In this document: positions 8,437 to 18,002 of the stretch, piece by piece
How positions within the stretch are numbered: position 1 is the stretch's first letter
Layout of the letters: each line of letters opens with the position of its first letter
Assembly: GCA_050302175.1 (NCBI GenBank)
Contig: JBNLAN010000025.1
Coordinates: forward strand, 1-63,014
Origin: JBNLAN01 sp050302175
GTDB taxonomy: Bacteria; Pseudomonadota; Zetaproteobacteria; Mariprofundales; Mariprofundaceae
DNA length: 63,014 nucleotides
Reading direction: 5' to 3'
Notes under the pieces: generated by a model
The model's database searches: none
Told to the model about the DNA's origin: nothing
What the model saw: only the letters and a program-made list of their open reading frames with translations
Program-made: the position numbers and the translations under genes

Positions 8437-11400
8437 ATGCGTAGATTATGGATGTTGTTAGGTGGACTATACCTGATTTTCAGCCAGTCGATGACTGCTG
8501 CGGCTGTACCTGCTCCCGTTACCCTTAACGAAAACTGCGTCGTAAACGTACTGAATCGTACCATTCAGGTGCAGCCGGATGGTAAGTGGGTGTTGCCCAA
8601 TATCCCCAGTACTATGGGCCAGATTCGTGCACGTGCGACTTGTATCGTCAATGGCGCTACCTACAGTGGTCAGTCCAACTACTTCACAATTGTTCGCAAC
8701 GGCGTTTCCGATGCGGGGCAGATTGTTTTCGGGGCCATTGAAGCCGTACCGCAAAGCCTGGCGTTTTCATCCTCTTCAACAGTTTTGAATTCTATCGGCC
8801 AAACCGCGGCACTCACTGTTACGGCCATTTATACCGATGGCTCGACAGCTGATGTAACTCCCTCTACTACGGGCATTAACTATGCCAGCAGTAACTCGGC
8901 AGTGGTCACAATTTCCCCAGAGGGCATAGCAACAGCTATTGCCAGCGGCAACGTTATCATCACCGCTCGCAAAGATGGGGCAGTTGCAATTGCCTCGGTG
9001 CGCGTGGTTCTGGCTGGCGGCGATACCGATGGCGATGGCATCCCCGACGATGTGGAAATTTCCGTAGGGCTTAACCCGAATGATCCCATCGATGCGTTTG
9101 AGGATCAGGATCGCGATGGCCTGACAGCGCTGGAAGAGTACAACCTTGGCACGAAAATCTTAGTGCCGGATAGCGATGGGGACGGGATTCCGGATGGAGT
9201 GGAAGTATCCGGCTCGAACGGCTTTATTACTAATCCCTTATTGTTCGATACCGATGGGGATGGCATTGGTGATGGCCTGGAGATACAGCTTGGCACCGAT
9301 CCGACTGATAAAAACTCTTACAATTTAGCCGCAGCTCTCACCTCCATTGAAGTTTCCCCCAACAGTGCAGTACTGGAATACAATGTCATCGATGCTGAAG
9401 TCACCAAGCAGTTAAAAGTAACAGGAAATCTGCTCGATGGCTCAACCATTGATCTTACCTCGAAGAGCAGGGGTACCAACTATGTTTCCAGCGATTTGGC
9501 AATCGCCAGTTTTGGTCCAGTAGATGGTGTGGTTTATGCAGGGCAGGATGGTGTGGCACTCATTACGGTGACCAACAATGGCTTCGAAACACAGATGACA
9601 CTGACCGTAAAAACTTTTACACCGGTAGGACTTTCTTGGATAAATATCCCCGGATATGCCAATAACGTTGATGTATATGGCGATTATGCATATATCGCTG
9701 CGGGTTCTGCTGGCATGCAGGTTGTGGATGTCTCGAATCCGCTTTCGCCGTTCATCGCGTCCAGTTTGAATACCAATGGCACCGCAGTTGATATCCGGGT
9801 CGATGGCCAGTACGCCTATATTGCCGATGCAAGTGGTTTGGTAATTATGGATGTTTCGAATCCGCTGATTCCGCTTTGGGTTGCTTCGGTTTCCACCCCT
9901 GGAATTGCGCAGGACGTGATGGTAAGCGGAAACTATGCCTATCTGGCGGCTGGGCTGAGCGGGTTGCAAGTAATCGATATTAGCAATCCTGTGCAGCCTG
10001 TTTTGGTCGGCTCTTTGGGTGGACTGGGTTGGTTAGGTAATGCTGTTGGTGTGGATGTAAGTGGAACAACCGCTGTGCTTGGTGCAGGAAACTTTGTTTA
10101 TACTATTGATGTAAGTAATCCTGCTGCACCGACCGTCTTAGGATCGGTGAGTGTTGGATCGATCAAGGATTTGGTCGTCCGCGATAACACAGTATATACA
10201 GCTGCCTATACCTCCGGATTCCATTTGATCGATATCACCATCCCAACAGTACCAGTGATTTTAGGGTCGGTTGGAGGGTCTAAATTTGTGTCGCGGGATG
10301 TCGAATTGAACAGGGGTAAGGCGTATTTTGCCGAACAGCTGTTCGTTAATGCGATTCCGTATGTTGATATATCCAATCCGGCTTCTCCGATATTTCAGGG
10401 CACAATTGATCTGGCCTCATTGGGGGATTACGCAGGCACGGGTATTGCCGTTAACAATCAGTTCGCATATATAACCGCAGAAAGTTATTATGTTGGTTTA
10501 GATTTCAAGGCGAGTGGATCTACGCGACTGTTTATTGCCCAGCATCATACTACCCCTGCGGATGCGGGAACTATTGCGCCTACAGTTTCCATAACCAGTC
10601 CAACGGGAGCAGATTCGTTTATTCTAGGGCAGACGATATCGCTCCATGCAACGGCCTTTGATGATGTGGCGGTCGCCAGTGTCAGCTTTTACGTAAATGG
10701 GCAACTGGTGGGATCGGACACAAGTGGCCCCCCATTCAGTGTCGATTACACGATTCCGCTGGATACTACCGGCCTTACGATAAGTGTGGATGCTGTCGAC
10801 TACGCAGGAAATATCGGATACGGCAGCGATGTCGTTCTAAATAGCTTTTTGCCCTATGCAGGGCCCGCTATCTCTATTGCTTCCGCTCCCGTAGTAACGA
10901 ATGCTATAATAGTCGGTCAGACAGTCACTTTTGTTGCTGATGCATCCGACCCTGTTGGAATCATTACTAAAGTCGAACTGCTTGCAGATGGTGTTGTCGT
11001 AGCATCCGATACGGTGGCCCCATTCGAATTGACTCATACGGTGCCATACCGTTCTTCGGGACTAATCACCTATGAAATGGTGGCGACTGCTTGGAGCGGG
11101 GCGACAGCATCAACAAGTCAACAAATCTATAATATTGCGCCATATCCTGGTCCATCTATCGCGGTTGCTCCCACTCCGTTAGAAGGAGTGGCGATCATAG
11201 CAGGGCAAACGGCCTCTTTTTCCGTGAACGCCGTCGACCCTGTTGGAACGATCTCTAAAGTCGAACTGCTGGTAAATGGAACCGTTGTGGACACCCAAAT
11301 GAGCGCTCCATTCAGGTTTAGTTATCAGGTTCCAATCGATGCTACAGGAGCAATATCTTTCAGTCTGATCGCTACGGCATCGACTACAGCCTCGATTACT

Positions 11401-13722
11401 TCAAATACATTGAGTTACAACATTCTGCCTTATCCGGGCCCAAGTATATCAATTACGAATTCGCCGGCTTTGGGGTCTCCGATCCAGGCCGGAAGCTATG
11501 TTACATTTAGTGCGGCGGCGTCGGACCCGGTGGGAACGATTGTCCGGGTCGACTTGCTGGAGAACGGTGTAGTGGTACGTTCGTCGTCATCTTATCCACC
11601 TTTCTCGATTCGTTATCAGGTGCCTCTTGATGCTACGGGGACGATTTCCTATTCGATGCAAGCGGTCGCCTCGACTTCTGCTACTGTGTTATCTAGCCCG
11701 ATGGATTACAGCGTTACTCCGTATACCGGACCGACGATGACCGTTGCACTAATGAAACCTTCGGGAACAACGTTGTATCCCGGTGTTAGTGCTGATGCAC
11801 TCGCTCCTTTTGTCCACCCGGTTGACCCGGTCGGAGCAATTTCCAAGGTCGAATTGTTAGTCGACGGCGTAGTTGTGAGTACTGCGCGTTTTGCACCATA
11901 CGGATACTGGTATTATCCGTACTACGCAATTCCCGTAAGTACGCCTGATGGCAGCACAATCAATGTAGAAGTAAGGGCGACCGCTTCTACGGGCCAAAGC
12001 GTTTCGCAGACCTGGACATATAATATTGCTACGTATCAAGGACCTACGGTCAGTATTGTTACGCCACCAGCAGGATCATCCCTGATTGAGGGGGATACCC
12101 TCACATTTACCGCGCAGGCAACCGAACCCGGAAACTGGCAGCGACCAATTGTCGAGATGTTCTTTGATGGCGTCAGCGCAGGTTCCCAATACTTCGGGCC
12201 ATGGGGGTACCGTTATAGCTATGTGGTGCCAGTGGGCGTTTCATCCATCACTGCAGAGGCTGTGGCGACCAATTACTATAACTCTGCCTATTCAAATAGC
12301 TCCGGTGTTTATAACTATCCTGTTATTCCTGATCCACTAACAACGGTTACAGGTATGGTTGTCGACTCTGCAGGCACCCCGATGTTTGACGTTAACGTTC
12401 AACTGATGTTGCCGGACAGTGTGGTGGAGAATGGCTCTGCCTCTTTGGCTGGAGGAGCGCTCGTTACTGACCCATACACTTCGAATGGAACTTCGGATTT
12501 AGCTGGTTCGGTGACTTTTGATGCGGCACTAGCGTCATGGCTTGCGCAATCGGTGAACCTGGAAAATGCTGAAGCGGTTAATGCAACGGGTACGCTTAAT
12601 CTGAATATGAGTGGCTTCGATCCGATGGCTCCGACGGCAGTAGCCGGAACGATAGACCTGTATGCAACCGCACCATCAGGATTAACGATCCCGATGCATG
12701 GGATGTTGAGCAACTTCCTGCCTGCTGCGGGTCAGCAAACGATCGACATTATGCTGGATGTGAAAGATTTCGTTCCCGGTGCGAATCCGTTGGCTCAACC
12801 ACTGTCAGGGCAAAGTCAATCAGCTCATCTGCTGGGAACTATCGATGTTGTAACAGACCCTGTAACCCAAGCCGTCACGGCGATGACCTGGACATTGACA
12901 ATGGAGCAAATTGTTCACGGTTATACGACAACGACCGCTGTAGATGGAAGCTTCGCTGCCACAAACGTACCGACTATTTATCGACCGACGGAAGTGATTG
13001 CGCAAGAGATACTCCCGGATGGTAGCTTGGGAAGGAAAGGAAAAGCCAGTATCGCTCAGTTTACCCGAGGCGGTATCACTGATATAGGGGCGATATCGTT
13101 GCCTGACACGGCATTTAACTGGAATTTTGGTTCCCCTCTGGGCATTACAACAGCCGGCTGTGCGAACACCCCGCTAGGATTTTCATTCCCGTACTTTGGT
13201 CAGCTCTATACCGATGTCTATGCGAATGCGGAAGGTTCCCTGACATTCGGAATGTGTGATACTGTATTCAATTTGGCGCGGATATCTCCAATGGATTACT
13301 GGGATAACGGGAGCTATATCCCTCCGGGTGGTGACGTATACGTCAAACAGTATCCTGATCGAGTCGTTGTGACCTGGGACTTGCCTGGATACTTCTATCA
13401 GACTCCGTTCCAGACAGCCGATTATCAGGCGACTTTGTATGCAGATGGCAGAATTCTGCTCGCATATGCGGATATTCAACCAATTTACGATGATCTGTAT
13501 TGGTGTACAGAGTGTGCACTATATATTGGAATTGAAATGAAAGATTTGCCGGCCGACAATATTGATTACACAGTGGATACCCCGTGGAGTTCAGGACTTA
13601 ATACTGGCATTATCGGCCAGGTTAACGGTTGGGGAGGGGGGACTATGCCGGCGAATGATAGCTTTATCCTGTTTACTCCGAATGCGAATGGAGGTTATGA
13701 CGCAGAATATGTTGCTCCATAG
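8437..13722 (+). CDS. Giant secreted protein: Big_2, calcium-loop, LVIVD propeller, Ig repeats, NIDO-like C-terminus
   Basis: 1,761 residues from the ATG at 8437, six bases after a perfect GGAGGA; a GTG at 8434 is too close to that site. Signal peptide ends near MTAAAVP. In order: small Ig-like segment, Big_2-like domain (about 105-192), four calcium loops of the DTDGDGIPDDVE type (about 196-298), second Big-like domain (about 302-392), LVIVD-type propeller repeats (AYIADASGLVIMDVSNPL; about 402-702), six Ig-like units of about 97 residues with a DPVGxIxKVELLVDG core (about 712-1295), a carboxypeptidase-regulatory-like segment, and a C-terminal NIDO-like domain (FPYFGQLYTDVYANAEGSLTF, DRVVVTWDLPG, LYADGRILLAY). 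No membrane anchor or sortase signal was seen. Likely an extracellular structural or adhesive protein. GC returns to the normal level here, unlike the gene before it. Confidence 0.85.
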   Translation: MRRLWMLLGGLYLIFSQSMTAAAVPAPVTLNENCVVNVLNRTIQVQPDGKWVLPNIPSTMGQIRARATCIVNGATYSGQSNYFTIVRNGVSDAGQIVFGAIEAVPQSLAFSSSSTVLNSIGQTAALTVTAIYTDGSTADVTPSTTGINYASSNSAVVTISPEGIATAIASGNVIITARKDGAVAIASVRVVLAGGDTDGDGIPDDVEISVGLNPNDPIDAFEDQDRDGLTALEEYNLGTKILVPDSDGDGIPDGVEVSGSNGFITNPLLFDTDGDGIGDGLEIQLGTDPTDKNSYNLAAALTSIEVSPNSAVLEYNVIDAEVTKQLKVTGNLLDGSTIDLTSKSRGTNYVSSDLAIASFGPVDGVVYAGQDGVALITVTNNGFETQMTLTVKTFTPVGLSWINIPGYANNVDVYGDYAYIAAGSAGMQVVDVSNPLSPFIASSLNTNGTAVDIRVDGQYAYIADASGLVIMDVSNPLIPLWVASVSTPGIAQDVMVSGNYAYLAAGLSGLQVIDISNPVQPVLVGSLGGLGWLGNAVGVDVSGTTAVLGAGNFVYTIDVSNPAAPTVLGSVSVGSIKDLVVRDNTVYTAAYTSGFHLIDITIPTVPVILGSVGGSKFVSRDVELNRGKAYFAEQLFVNAIPYVDISNPASPIFQGTIDLASLGDYAGTGIAVNNQFAYITAESYYVGLDFKASGSTRLFIAQHHTTPADAGTIAPTVSITSPTGADSFILGQTISLHATAFDDVAVASVSFYVNGQLVGSDTSGPPFSVDYTIPLDTTGLTISVDAVDYAGNIGYGSDVVLNSFLPYAGPAISIASAPVVTNAIIVGQTVTFVADASDPVGIITKVELLADGVVVASDTVAPFELTHTVPYRSSGLITYEMVATAWSGATASTSQQIYNIAPYPGPSIAVAPTPLEGVAIIAGQTASFSVNAVDPVGTISKVELLVNGTVVDTQMSAPFRFSYQVPIDATGAISFSLIATASTTASITSNTLSYNILPYPGPSISITNSPALGSPIQAGSYVTFSAAASDPVGTIVRVDLLENGVVVRSSSSYPPFSIRYQVPLDATGTISYSMQAVASTSATVLSSPMDYSVTPYTGPTMTVALMKPSGTTLYPGVSADALAPFVHPVDPVGAISKVELLVDGVVVSTARFAPYGYWYYPYYAIPVSTPDGSTINVEVRATASTGQSVSQTWTYNIATYQGPTVSIVTPPAGSSLIEGDTLTFTAQATEPGNWQRPIVEMFFDGVSAGSQYFGPWGYRYSYVVPVGVSSITAEAVATNYYNSAYSNSSGVYNYPVIPDPLTTVTGMVVDSAGTPMFDVNVQLMLPDSVVENGSASLAGGALVTDPYTSNGTSDLAGSVTFDAALASWLAQSVNLENAEAVNATGTLNLNMSGFDPMAPTAVAGTIDLYATAPSGLTIPMHGMLSNFLPAAGQQTIDIMLDVKDFVPGANPLAQPLSGQSQSAHLLGTIDVVTDPVTQAVTAMTWTLTMEQIVHGYTTTTAVDGSFAATNVPTIYRPTEVIAQEILPDGSLGRKGKASIAQFTRGGITDIGAISLPDTAFNWNFGSPLGITTAGCANTPLGFSFPYFGQLYTDVYANAEGSLTFGMCDTVFNLARISPMDYWDNGSYIPPGGDVYVKQYPDRVVVTWDLPGYFYQTPFQTADYQATLYADGRILLAYADIQPIYDDLYWCTECALYIGIEMKDLPADNIDYTVDTPWSSGLNTGIIGQVNGWGGGTMPANDSFILFTPNANGGYDAEYVAP
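10567..12330 (+). repeat. Six tandem Ig-like units (about 290 bases each)
   Basis: Units start near 10567, 10852, 11142, 11430, 11720 and 12032. Most begin with a (Y/T)xGPxxx linker (PYPGPSISI) and contain DPVGTISKVELLV followed by a PF-x-YQVP-x-DATG strand. The first and last units are most divergent. The similarity is mainly at protein level; the DNA has drifted, so the array looks older than the HYR duplication at 1598-2059. Confidence 0.75.
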
Positions 13723-13833
13723 CGGAGACTTTAGCAGCGAGCAGCAGTGTTAGATTGGAGTGATCTTCGAACGAGGGGAGGGGGTCCTGCTGCCAGGCGC
13801 TTTGTGCGAATTCGACGATCCTCGTGTCGCGCT

Positions 13834-14496
13834 TTAGTAGTGAAACCCCTGATTCAGTTTTAACAGTAGGTTTCTGAGGGCATGTGAGATGTCATCCAGA
13901 AGCCTGCGGATGCTGAGTTTCGGCACGATAGGCTCATAGCCTATCGAATCGATAATGGAAAACTTATTGTTGTAGCCATATAAGTTAAGATTATCCTGGC
14001 TTTCAAGCCGCGCCTTTAAATTCTCCGAACAGTTACGAGAAAATATCGTAATGTCTTGCAGCACCGAGTTGATGAAGAAATCCAGCTCATCGAGGCTCAT
14101 GTGCGCCAGGTTGCGGACTTTCTGGATTTGAGCACTCTCATCGCGTTGATCGAAATAGGTGCCAACCTCTTCGATATAGTCATCAAATCGATCCATCAAA
14201 AAAGTCGATTCTTCGGATAATGCATCCTTTGCTTTTTCCCAGTCAGACATCAGCGAGTGCGAGTGTTTGATCTCTTCTTTTGCGTAAATAAGAATGGACT
14301 CGACCATGTGCTCCACAGCCCAGTATGCATTCATCATAAAAGCAGCATTCATTCGGTGAAAAAACGCATAACGGGCCTGTAGATAATAATCGAGACCTTG
14401 GTAGATATGTGTAAGGGAATAATAGATAGGAGCCAACTCTTTCGGGATTGGAAAGGAGATACTGGTAATAGTTTCCGCATCACGCATAACAAACAT
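13834..14496 (-). CDS. Hypothetical helical cytoplasmic protein, weakly HEPN-like
   Basis: 220 residues, no signal peptide or membrane segment, rich in predicted helix. A central part (AAFMMNAYWAVEHMVESILIY, then HSHSLMSDW) recalls HEPN-type four-helix proteins, where a family of small nucleotide- or RNA-related enzymes carries Rx4-6H. Here the best candidate is RNLAH with only three residues between, so the assignment is tentative. Start is ATG at 14496; a second ATG at 14487 (MRDAETITS) is possible. It stands alone between the giant secreted protein and a membrane-protein pair on the other strand. Confidence 0.6.
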   Translation of the reverse strand: MFVMRDAETITSISFPIPKELAPIYYSLTHIYQGLDYYLQARYAFFHRMNAAFMMNAYWAVEHMVESILIYAKEEIKHSHSLMSDWEKAKDALSEESTFLMDRFDDYIEEVGTYFDQRDESAQIQKVRNLAHMSLDELDFFINSVLQDITIFSRNCSENLKARLESQDNLNLYGYNNKFSIIDSIGYEPIVPKLSIRRLLDDISHALRNLLLKLNQGFHY

Positions 14497-14637
14497 GCCT
14501 CAGCTATCAATTTATTCGAGATATTAAGCCCGGAGCGTATGACCTCGGCTGCTCAAACTATGGGGGCGTCTTCACACCTAAAGTGAGTCGGCTCACGGTT
14601 CAGTGTCCGGGTCACGCGGATATGTAATACCAATTTG

Positions 14638-15069
14638 ATGCATTCATTAGCGATACACAGTAACGTTCGCCGCATGTCGAATCTGTTGCTCTCCATCCTG
14701 ATCTATGCCATTCCTGCCAATGTGATTGCCGGCGGGATTATGCTTTATGGCAAACGCACCGGCTTAAGCTGGCACCCGATTGAATATTTGCTAATTTATT
14801 TCCCATGGGCCTTGATGCAGGCAATGGCGGTATTTATTTTCGGCAATCTTGACGCTGCCCTGAAAGGAACCGGTTTCACGGACGATATGCTTGTGCTATT
14901 TTCAGTGGTGGCAGGTGTTCTGGGTGGTGTTTCGTTGCTACCAAGACTCTTTTTCGATCAGGATAAAATCCATCGAGTGCTGGTGAGTAGCCTGTCTTCA
15001 GGGATTCTGGCTACGATATATATGAAATTCGTGCTGTTGGTGGCGGTCTTTTTTGCGTCTCCAAATTAG
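14638..15069 (+). CDS. Small integral membrane protein, unknown function
   Basis: 143 residues from ATG 14638; ATG 14674 (MSNLLLSIL) is an equally plausible start and neither has a clear ribosome-binding site. Four hydrophobic segments are visible: LLLSILIYAIPANVIAGGI, YLLIYFPWALMQAMAVFIF, LVLFSVVAGVLGGVSLL and SGILATIYMKFVLLVAVFF. No family recognised. It precedes another membrane protein by 14 bases on the same strand and the two probably form an operon. Confidence 0.65.
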   Translation: MHSLAIHSNVRRMSNLLLSILIYAIPANVIAGGIMLYGKRTGLSWHPIEYLLIYFPWALMQAMAVFIFGNLDAALKGTGFTDDMLVLFSVVAGVLGGVSLLPRLFFDQDKIHRVLVSSLSSGILATIYMKFVLLVAVFFASPN

Positions 15070-15083
15070 CTTTGAGGTGAAAT

Positions 15084-15635
15084 GTGTTTGAATCGTTAAC
15101 AGATACGGATCTTTTGCTTGAGCGGGGGCTGCCTATTCTTTGCATCCTGCTGGTGCTTATAGGCTTGCGTATTCGCCTCAATGATGTGGTCAGCGATATT
15201 GTTGGCCAGAGCAAGATGCCCGGTGTGTTTCTGCGGTGGCTATTCAGTATTCTTTTGATCGTGGGAGCGGCGCTGCTGTGGTTGCTGGGTCCGAGCCTTA
15301 TCGGTCAGCATGGCAACGAACTCAGCAAAATAATCCCACAGCTGCTGCAACTGCAGCAGCAGGTAGAGCAACCTAAGCCGGAGAAGGTTAATCTGCCGGC
15401 ACCAAAGCCCGGAAAGTCAACCACCGTGTTGCGTCCTAAGATTATGGCCGCCATGGATGATACGGTGATTGTGGAGCATAAAGGTGCCATGCTTGCCGTC
15501 AGAGTAGGGGAGTTAACGCCTGAGGGTTTGATGCTGGTCGCTGCCTCACCAAGCTCTGTGGAGTTTCTTGACAGCGAGGCGAAGCTTCTGGTTATGAAAT
15601 ACCATGATAAATCCGGGAGATGGCAGGACAATTAG
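15084..15635 (+). CDS. Membrane protein with periplasmic or cytoplasmic C-terminal domain, unknown function
   Basis: 183 residues. The start is GTG at 15084, chosen because TGAGGTGA lies three bases upstream and no in-frame ATG fits. Two hydrophobic segments (GLPILCILLVLIGLRI and WLFSILLIVGAALLWLL) are followed by a Gln/Pro-rich linker (QLLQLQQQVEQPKPEK) and a small C-terminal domain of about 70 residues (VIVEHKGAMLAVRVGELTPEGL). Loosely reminiscent of pilus or secretion inner-membrane subunits, but I cannot name a family. Converges with ilvA, 10 bases apart. Confidence 0.65.
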   Translation: MFESLTDTDLLLERGLPILCILLVLIGLRIRLNDVVSDIVGQSKMPGVFLRWLFSILLIVGAALLWLLGPSLIGQHGNELSKIIPQLLQLQQQVEQPKPEKVNLPAPKPGKSTTVLRPKIMAAMDDTVIVEHKGAMLAVRVGELTPEGLMLVAASPSSVEFLDSEAKLLVMKYHDKSGRWQDN

Positions 15636-15645
15636 GCGAACGCCT

Positions 15646-17169
15646 TTACTCCTTAGCCTGTTTTAGAAATAGGCGATAGGCCGGATTCTTGGTCTCCTCG
15701 ATATAGTTATAGCCAAGCTCATCCAGAAATGAGTGGAAGGCGGCGTGATCTGTCTTTGGCACCTCCATGCCGGCCAGTACCCGCCCAAAGGCAGAGCCGT
15801 GATTGCGATAGTGGAACATAGAAATATTCCAGCGGCCTGCTACCTTGGTAAGAAAATCAAGCAAGGCACCCGGACGCTCGGGAAACTCGAAACGGTAGAG
15901 CACCTCTTCCTTCACCAGATGGCTGCGGCCGCCAACCATATGCCGGATATGCAGCTTGGCCAGTTCATTATCCCCCAGATCAAGCACCCCATAGCCGCCG
16001 GCTTTCAGCGAGGTGCGAATCTGCGTCGACTCCTCATGGTTGGCGGTTTGTACGCCAACGAAGATATGTGCTTCACCACGGCTGGAGAGGCGATAGTTGA
16101 ACTCGGTAATACCCCGCCGTCCAATCTCTTCGCAGAAGGTAAGGAATGATCCTGGTTTTTCAGGAATCGTGACCGCCAGCAGCATCTCTCTGCTTTCACC
16201 CATCTCGGCACGTTCGGCTACGTAGCGCAGTCGATCGAAATTCATATTGGCACCGCTGTTCACTGCGGCCATATATTTTCCGGATATACGATGCCGGGTC
16301 ACGTATTTTTTGATGGCGGCCACACCCAGCGCACCCGCCGGTTCTACGATGGAACGGTTCTCATCGAAGATATCCTTGATCGCGGCGCAAATCTCATCGG
16401 TGTTCACCAGCATGATTTCATCGACGTATTTGCGGACAAGCTCAAAAGTTTGCTTGCCGACCTCTTTGACTGCTACGCCGTCGGCGAAGATACCGACATG
16501 ATTCAGGCGCACGCGTTTGCCTGCTTTCACTGAATCGTGCATGGCCGCAGAGTCGGTTGGTTCTACGCCGATAATTTTGGTTTTCGGCGAGAAGTGTTTG
16601 AAATAGAGGGCCATGCCGGCCGCGAGCCCGCCACCGCCAATGGGGATAAACACGTAGTCGAGGTCTTGCGGCGTCTGGCGCAGGATCTCTTCGGCAATGG
16701 TGCCCTGACCTGCGATCACAAGCGGATCGTCATAGGGGTGCACATAACTGAGATTCTGCTCTTCACAGAGCTTCCAGGCATGCTCGGAGGCATCGGAATA
16801 GCTATCGCCGGCCAACACTACTTTGGCGCCCATCGATTCTACAGCCCTTACCTTGATCTCAGGCGTGGTGCGCGGCATGACAATGGTGGCGGAGATATCT
16901 CGGCGCTGCGCACTTAATGCCACGCCTTGTGCATGATTGCCGGCAGAGGCACAGATCACACCCTTCGCGCACTCCTCGTCCGACATATGTGCAATTTTAT
17001 TGTAGGCTCCGCGAAGCTTGAATGAAAATACAGGTTGCAGGTCTTCTCGTTTGAAGAATACTTCATTGTTCAGGCGAGCGGAGAGCTTGGGCGCGGCTTC
17101 AAATGGAGTTTCGCGGGCAACGTCATAAACGCGCGCATGTTCGATAGCTTTGATATAAAAATCTGACAT
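15646..17169 (-). CDS. ilvA: Threonine ammonia-lyase, biosynthetic (threonine deaminase)
   Basis: 507 residues, close to E. coli IlvA (514). Converts threonine to 2-oxobutanoate with PLP, the first step of isoleucine synthesis. The PLP-binding lysine lies in FSFKLRGAYNKI, the glycine-rich phosphate loop is IPIGGGGLAAGMA, and ASAGNHAQGVA is the substrate loop. Two ACT-like regulatory domains fill residues about 325-505 (EKPGSFLTFCEEIG and ERPGALLDFLTKV), so feedback control by isoleucine and valine is expected. Monocistronic, divergent from pabC with only 29 bases between start codons. Confidence 0.97.
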   Translation of the reverse strand: MSDFYIKAIEHARVYDVARETPFEAAPKLSARLNNEVFFKREDLQPVFSFKLRGAYNKIAHMSDEECAKGVICASAGNHAQGVALSAQRRDISATIVMPRTTPEIKVRAVESMGAKVVLAGDSYSDASEHAWKLCEEQNLSYVHPYDDPLVIAGQGTIAEEILRQTPQDLDYVFIPIGGGGLAAGMALYFKHFSPKTKIIGVEPTDSAAMHDSVKAGKRVRLNHVGIFADGVAVKEVGKQTFELVRKYVDEIMLVNTDEICAAIKDIFDENRSIVEPAGALGVAAIKKYVTRHRISGKYMAAVNSGANMNFDRLRYVAERAEMGESREMLLAVTIPEKPGSFLTFCEEIGRRGITEFNYRLSSRGEAHIFVGVQTANHEESTQIRTSLKAGGYGVLDLGDNELAKLHIRHMVGGRSHLVKEEVLYRFEFPERPGALLDFLTKVAGRWNISMFHYRNHGSAFGRVLAGMEVPKTDHAAFHSFLDELGYNYIEETKNPAYRLFLKQAKE

Positions 17170-17198
17170 GCGGCGCTGTATAACATGGAGCCATTACA

Positions 17199-18002
17199 TT
17201 GACCACACTCTTGCGGTTTTTTTCCGAAAATGACCAGCTCGCGGTATCCGATCGCGGGCTCTTGTACGGAGAGGGTTGCTTCGAGACTCTGCGCGTATTC
17301 AACGGCGAAATTTTTGCCTGGAACGCACATGCCGAACGATTGGCGCGTGGCATGAAAACCTTTGGCATAACACTGGATGCGAAGGCGCTCGACGAGCTGT
17401 TCAAGCGCGCAGTTGCAGCCGGAGCGGCGCACGGCAACGATGCTTTAGTGCGTCTGACCGTTACCGGTGGCGAAGCGCCCTGGGGCCTTGCGCCACCTGC
17501 CGAGCGAACACTTTCAGTTATTTTGCATGCTAGGCCTGCCGGATCACCTCCTGCACCCGCAGTTCTCTTTTCCACCGAATGGCCGTTCCCACTACGGGAT
17601 AAGCCGGCGAAATTTACAGCTGACTATGCTGAGACCCTGAAGGTGTTGCAACAGAGTCAGGCCAACCCATCGGCCGAGCCGCTGTTTATTGGTAAGGGAG
17701 GAGATATCCTTGCCACTGCCAGCGCCAATGTATTGCTATATCGCCATGAGCAGTGGCTGACTCCGGGGGGCGAAGGCATTTTATCTGGAGTGATTCGCCA
17801 AACGCTTATCGCACAGGGGTTGGTGCGCATGAGTAACTGTCCGGAGCATTTCCTGAATGATTGCGATGCTGTGGTGCTTTGCAACAGCGGTTATTTTCTG
17901 CGTGAGGTGGCGGTTATGGATGGACGACAACTGAAAGCGACTGAAGCGATTCGTGAACTCTGGAACGGAATTGGCGATCTACCGGGAGTACCATCATGCT
18001 AA
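17199..18002 (+). CDS. pabC: Aminodeoxychorismate lyase (PLP fold type IV)
   Basis: 267 residues. Cleaves 4-amino-4-deoxychorismate to 4-aminobenzoate and pyruvate for folate synthesis. Fold-type-IV hallmarks are visible: DRGLLYGEGCFETLRV near the N-terminus, FTADYAETLKVLQQ holding the likely PLP lysine region, and ASANVLLYRHEQWLTP followed by GILSGVIRQTL. The start is TTG at 17199 with GGAG eight bases upstream; the nearby ATG at 17187 reads into a stop. First gene of a run pabC-mltG-unknown-tmk-holB, the common pabC-mltG-tmk-holB order of proteobacteria. A D-amino-acid or branched-chain transaminase is less likely given this context. Confidence 0.9.
   Translation: MTTLLRFFSENDQLAVSDRGLLYGEGCFETLRVFNGEIFAWNAHAERLARGMKTFGITLDAKALDELFKRAVAAGAAHGNDALVRLTVTGGEAPWGLAPPAERTLSVILHARPAGSPPAPAVLFSTEWPFPLRDKPAKFTADYAETLKVLQQSQANPSAEPLFIGKGGDILATASANVLLYRHEQWLTPGGEGILSGVIRQTLIAQGLVRMSNCPEHFLNDCDAVVLCNSGYFLREVAVMDGRQLKATEAIRELWNGIGDLPGVPSC

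Noticed and set aside
14604..14616. Third matS-like site (GTGTCCGGGTCAC)
   Set aside because: One mismatch in the half-site and no extended symmetry; such a match is expected by chance in a window this size.
15630..15660. Terminator between the 15084 gene and ilvA
   Set aside because: The AGGCGAACGCCT repeat has too small a loop and only a weak T run.
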